From: UBA12202 sp049595035
GTDB taxonomy: Bacteria; Pseudomonadota; Alphaproteobacteria; Puniceispirillales; UBA1172
DNA: 64,000 bases
NCBI GenBank assembly: GCA_049595035.1
Contig: JBMYKD010000002.1
Coordinates: forward strand, 62,001-126,000
Direction of reading: 5' to 3'
A model generated the notes under the pieces. It searched no databases and had not been told where the DNA came from. It worked only from the letters and a program-made list of their open reading frames with translations. The position numbers and the translations under genes were made by a program. This document shows positions 61,425 through 64,000 of the stretch, one piece after another; position 1 is the stretch's first letter; each line of letters starts with the position of its first letter.

Positions 61425-62567
61425 TTATGGGATAAGGAACTCACGCCCTTTCTTGACGCGACTGATATCACCATAGGCAATGATATCAGCAGTAGCATAG
61501 GTTTCTGACCATTTATTGGGAAGATAAGACCCACTGCCAATTAAATTGACCGGCGCATCTGCCAAAGCAAACACCCTACATTTTTCAGGCCCAAACCCAC
61601 TGGAACAGACAATTTTGACCTGATCAAATCCATGTTTGTCCAGCTGTTCACGCATATGCCATGCCGCCGCAGCCGATACCCCTGTTCCGATCAAGTTTTT
61701 CAACTCACTATCCGTCCGGTAGGCGCGGATAGATTCGGGTTTGTTCCTGTCTAGAACAGCATAGGATTCCTGAACATCCAGCCCTTCACAATAACGGCCA
61801 CCATGTGTATCCAGCCGCAAGGATAGCTCACCAGATGCGGCCATATCAGAAAACTCCTCTGCCACGGCCAGCCCATCGCTTATCTCACATCCGAAATAGT
61901 CAACCAGCACCGTCAAAGGCTGATCCGGAAATGTTTTGCGATATAATCGTGCCGCTTCCAGTGTCGAACCTGCATATCCGATCAGCGCATGTGGCATAGT
62001 TCCGCGCCCGCGGGTTGCCCCGAAAAAATGAGCCGTGTGATCTGTGGATGATCCGATAAAACCAATAGCATGATCATTTTTTTGTGCGATTTTAGAGCCA
62101 ACCGACGCCCCATACGCCATTAATTCTGCCATATCAGACCCGGCACAATGGCGCGCATCCATGGCCAGAAAAGACACATTGGGCAGACTGACACACATGG
62201 CATGAGCATTATAAGCCGCCACACAAGCCGCCCCTATCCGTTGCAGGAATACCGTTTCCAGATCAACCAGACCAGATAATGCACCGGAAATATAACAGAT
62301 TGGCTGACCAGCGCCGACCCAGTTTCCTTCGGGATGGCAAAGATTGATATCTACCTTCATCTTGCGATGCGCCATCATCGCTTCCAGCCAGTCAATAGCC
62401 ATAGCAGGCGCAGACAACACCGGACGGCGCATGAACACAGCATAGGTGACATCTATATCACCATGCTTTTCAACAACCGCCTTGCTTCGCAAAAAATAGC
62501 TGTCGGTCAGACTGGGATGCTGTTCAGGCAAAGGCCCCGGAAACCGTGATGATGATACCATTGACAT
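61425..62567 (-). CDS. Nicotinate phosphoribosyltransferase-like protein
   Basis: A 380-residue protein of the nicotinate/quinolinate phosphoribosyltransferase fold. Family parts are SLTDSYFLRSKAVVEKHGD, the TYAVFMRRPV substrate-binding strand, FLAMDARHCAGSDMAELMAYGA, the phosphate-binding GATRGRGTMPHALIGY and RLDTHGGRY with IVCSSGFGPEKC. It resembles the short archaeal/bacterial NAPRTase type rather than E. coli PncB. Conversion of nicotinate to nicotinate mononucleotide is likely and agrees with the adjacent nadE, but biochemical proof for this subgroup is thin. Confidence 0.82.
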   Translation of the reverse strand: MSMVSSSRFPGPLPEQHPSLTDSYFLRSKAVVEKHGDIDVTYAVFMRRPVLSAPAMAIDWLEAMMAHRKMKVDINLCHPEGNWVGAGQPICYISGALSGLVDLETVFLQRIGAACVAAYNAHAMCVSLPNVSFLAMDARHCAGSDMAELMAYGASVGSKIAQKNDHAIGFIGSSTDHTAHFFGATRGRGTMPHALIGYAGSTLEAARLYRKTFPDQPLTVLVDYFGCEISDGLAVAEEFSDMAASGELSLRLDTHGGRYCEGLDVQESYAVLDRNKPESIRAYRTDSELKNLIGTGVSAAAAWHMREQLDKHGFDQVKIVCSSGFGPEKCRVFALADAPVNLIGSGSYLPNKWSETYATADIIAYGDISRVKKGREFLIP

Positions 62568-62606
62568 GCTCTTTAGTGTTGTATCAGGTCTAGGCCAGAG
62601 GCCAGC

Positions 62607-63992
62607 CTATGATGCCTTAGCCAATCCATCTCTGGATACGCGCCGTTTTTGTAAAAGATCAGCAATCAAAAAGGCTAATTCCAGCGACTGGTTAGCATTA
62701 AGCCGTGGATCACAAAAGGTATGATAACGGTTGGATAAATCCTCTTCGCTTACCGCCTGAACATCCCCGCCAACACATTCTGTCACATCAGAACCCGTCA
62801 TTTCAAAATGGATGCCGCCCGGATGCGTGCCAACCATATCATGTGATTTGAAAAATCCTTCAACTTCTGTAAGCACATCATTGACGCGGCGGGTTTTATA
62901 GCCAGATGATGCTTTTACCGTATTGCCATGCATCGGGTCACTACACCATACCACATCATAACCGGATGCTTTTACCGCTTCCAGCATGGGTGGCAGTTTA
63001 TCCATAATCTTATCCGCACCCATGCGACTAATCAGGGTAAGCTTGCCGGGGGTGTTATCAGGATTTAGTTTTTCGATCAAACGCAGCAAATCATCCGTTT
63101 CCATAGATGGCCCACATTTCAGGCCAATAGGATTTTTGATCCCGCGCATATATTCAACATGAGCTCCATCGATCTGGCGGGTGCGATCACCAATCCAGAT
63201 CATATGTGCCGAGGTTGAAAAATACCCCCCTTCATCAGTCAGGGTATCTTTACGGGTAAAGGCTTCTTCATAATTAAGCAATAAGGCTTCATGGCTTGTA
63301 TAGAATTCGGTTTCGCGCAATGGCAAGGTCGTCTTACTAGAAACACCGCAAGCATGCATAAAGTTCAAGCAGTCATCAATCTGGTTAGCAATTTCTTCAT
63401 ATCGTTGTGCCTGACTGGAATCAGAAATGAAATCAAGTGTCCATCCATGGACTTTTTCAAGGTCTGCCAGACCACCAGAAGCAAATGCCCGCAACAGATT
63501 TAACGTTGATGCTGATTGATGATATCCTTCCAGCATCCGCATCGGGTCAGGTATCCGTGCGGCCGGCGTGAAGGCATTACCATTAACCATATCGCCGCGA
63601 TAGCTAGGTAATTCCACCCCGTCAATCACTTCAACCGGTGATGACCGTGGCTTGGCAAACTGTCCGGCAATCCGACCGACCTTAATCACAGGCATGGATG
63701 CCCCGAATGTCAGAACAACAGCCATTTGCAGAAAAAGCTTAAAGGTATCGCGAATGCGATTAGCCGAAAAATCATCAAAGCTTTCCGCGCAATCACCACC
63801 CTGAAGCAGAAAGGCTTTCCCCAAAGCTACATCAGCCAGTCTTTCCCGCAATGCCATCACTTCGCCAGCAAACACAAGCGGCGGCATTGATGCCAGTTTC
63901 GTTTCAACGGCTTTCAGTTTGTCCTGATCATCATATTCAGGCACCTGTAAAATCGGCAATTTACGCCAGGAAGTCGGTGTCCAGCCCATCAT
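62607..63992 (-). CDS. Class II 3-deoxy-7-phosphoheptulonate synthase
   Basis: The first enzyme of the shikimate pathway, in the plant-like class II form. The 461-residue protein starts MMGWTPTSWRKLPILQVPEY and contains LLQGGDCAESFDDF, GRIAGQFAKPRSSP, SHEALLLNYEEAF, IGLKCGPSM and WCSDPMHGNT, all class II hallmarks including the Cys and His that bind metal. The frame is still open at the window edge, but the start is close to the family N-terminus, so at most a few residues are missing. The gene is 39 bases upstream of the NAPRTase-like gene. Confidence 0.95.
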   Translation of the reverse strand: MMGWTPTSWRKLPILQVPEYDDQDKLKAVETKLASMPPLVFAGEVMALRERLADVALGKAFLLQGGDCAESFDDFSANRIRDTFKLFLQMAVVLTFGASMPVIKVGRIAGQFAKPRSSPVEVIDGVELPSYRGDMVNGNAFTPAARIPDPMRMLEGYHQSASTLNLLRAFASGGLADLEKVHGWTLDFISDSSQAQRYEEIANQIDDCLNFMHACGVSSKTTLPLRETEFYTSHEALLLNYEEAFTRKDTLTDEGGYFSTSAHMIWIGDRTRQIDGAHVEYMRGIKNPIGLKCGPSMETDDLLRLIEKLNPDNTPGKLTLISRMGADKIMDKLPPMLEAVKASGYDVVWCSDPMHGNTVKASSGYKTRRVNDVLTEVEGFFKSHDMVGTHPGGIHFEMTGSDVTECVGGDVQAVSEEDLSNRYHTFCDPRLNANQSLELAFLIADLLQKRRVSRDGLAKAS

Positions 63993-64000
63993 TAACCCCA

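Overview
The window is a gene-dense stretch of ordinary chromosome from an alphaproteobacterium. Several things point there: two small proteins of alphaproteobacteria-centred families side by side (DUF2794 and DUF3126), DUF1489, the order sfsA-map-radC, the order purC-purS-purQ-purL-bolA-grxD, cvpA-purF, and an S4 protein of alphaproteobacterial type. The moderate base composition (by eye a little under 50% GC), very short spacers, a non-pyrrolysine MttB-family methyltransferase and a GMC oxidoreductase would fit a marine lineage such as SAR116 (Puniceispirillum relatives). That placement is inference from gene content, not a database result.

Layout. 1-3.8 kb: 3' part of radA, then cvpA-purF-SDR. 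3.9-7.3 kb: der-bamB-yfgM on the minus strand, the same trio as in gammaproteobacteria. 7.4-8.0 kb: DUF2794 and DUF3126. 8.1-11.2 kb: trhO, an Asp/Glu racemase homologue, a YpeA-type acetyltransferase, a 44-residue membrane microprotein and a second acetyltransferase. 11.2-19.7 kb: a long minus-strand run, RND adaptor-RND pump-hisI-rlmE-guaB-guaA. 19.9-25.6 kb: MATE exporter, glnE, MFS transporter. 25.6-29.1 kb: DUF1489, mgtE, MttB-like methyltransferase. 29.3-32.3 kb: cobalamin nucleotide-loop operon (cobP-cobT-cobS-phosphatase). 32.3-35.9 kb: hpf, a 2OG-Fe(II)-oxygenase-like protein, a class III aminotransferase and an SDR. 36.0-40.4 kb: GMC oxidoreductase, FAD/NAD(P)-binding protein, YcgN-type Cys-cluster protein, small membrane protein, flavin reductase-like protein. 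40.4-43.5 kb: coiled-coil membrane protein, HD hydrolase, short nucleosidase, tRNA-Leu(UAA), rhomboid protease. 43.5-46.7 kb: CinA-like domain, sfsA-map-radC. 46.8-53.7 kb: purB, purC-purS-purQ-purL, bolA-grxD, DMT transporter. 53.7-64 kb: rpsD, trmJ, cimA, cysS, gltX, nadE, a nicotinate phosphoribosyltransferase-like gene and class II DAHP synthase.

Together the genes cover much of purine synthesis (PurF, PurL/Q/S, PurC, PurB, GuaA, GuaB), NAD synthesis, cobalamin loop assembly, tRNA charging and modification, and envelope upkeep. Genes are packed with ATGA and TAATG stop-start overlaps, and most convergent pairs are separated by fewer than 30 bases or overlap. No stretch over 300 bases lacks a gene. 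I see no phage, insertion sequence, CRISPR array, toxin-antitoxin pair or defence island, and no convincing new multi-gene system. The most useful leads are small: an overlooked microprotein with an excellent ribosome binding site, a structured rpsD leader behind a near-consensus promoter, a hairpin inside a neighbouring gene that could end rpsD transcription, a nucleosidase gene ending inside an antisense tRNA gene, and an MttB-like gene divergent from a cobalamin operon.
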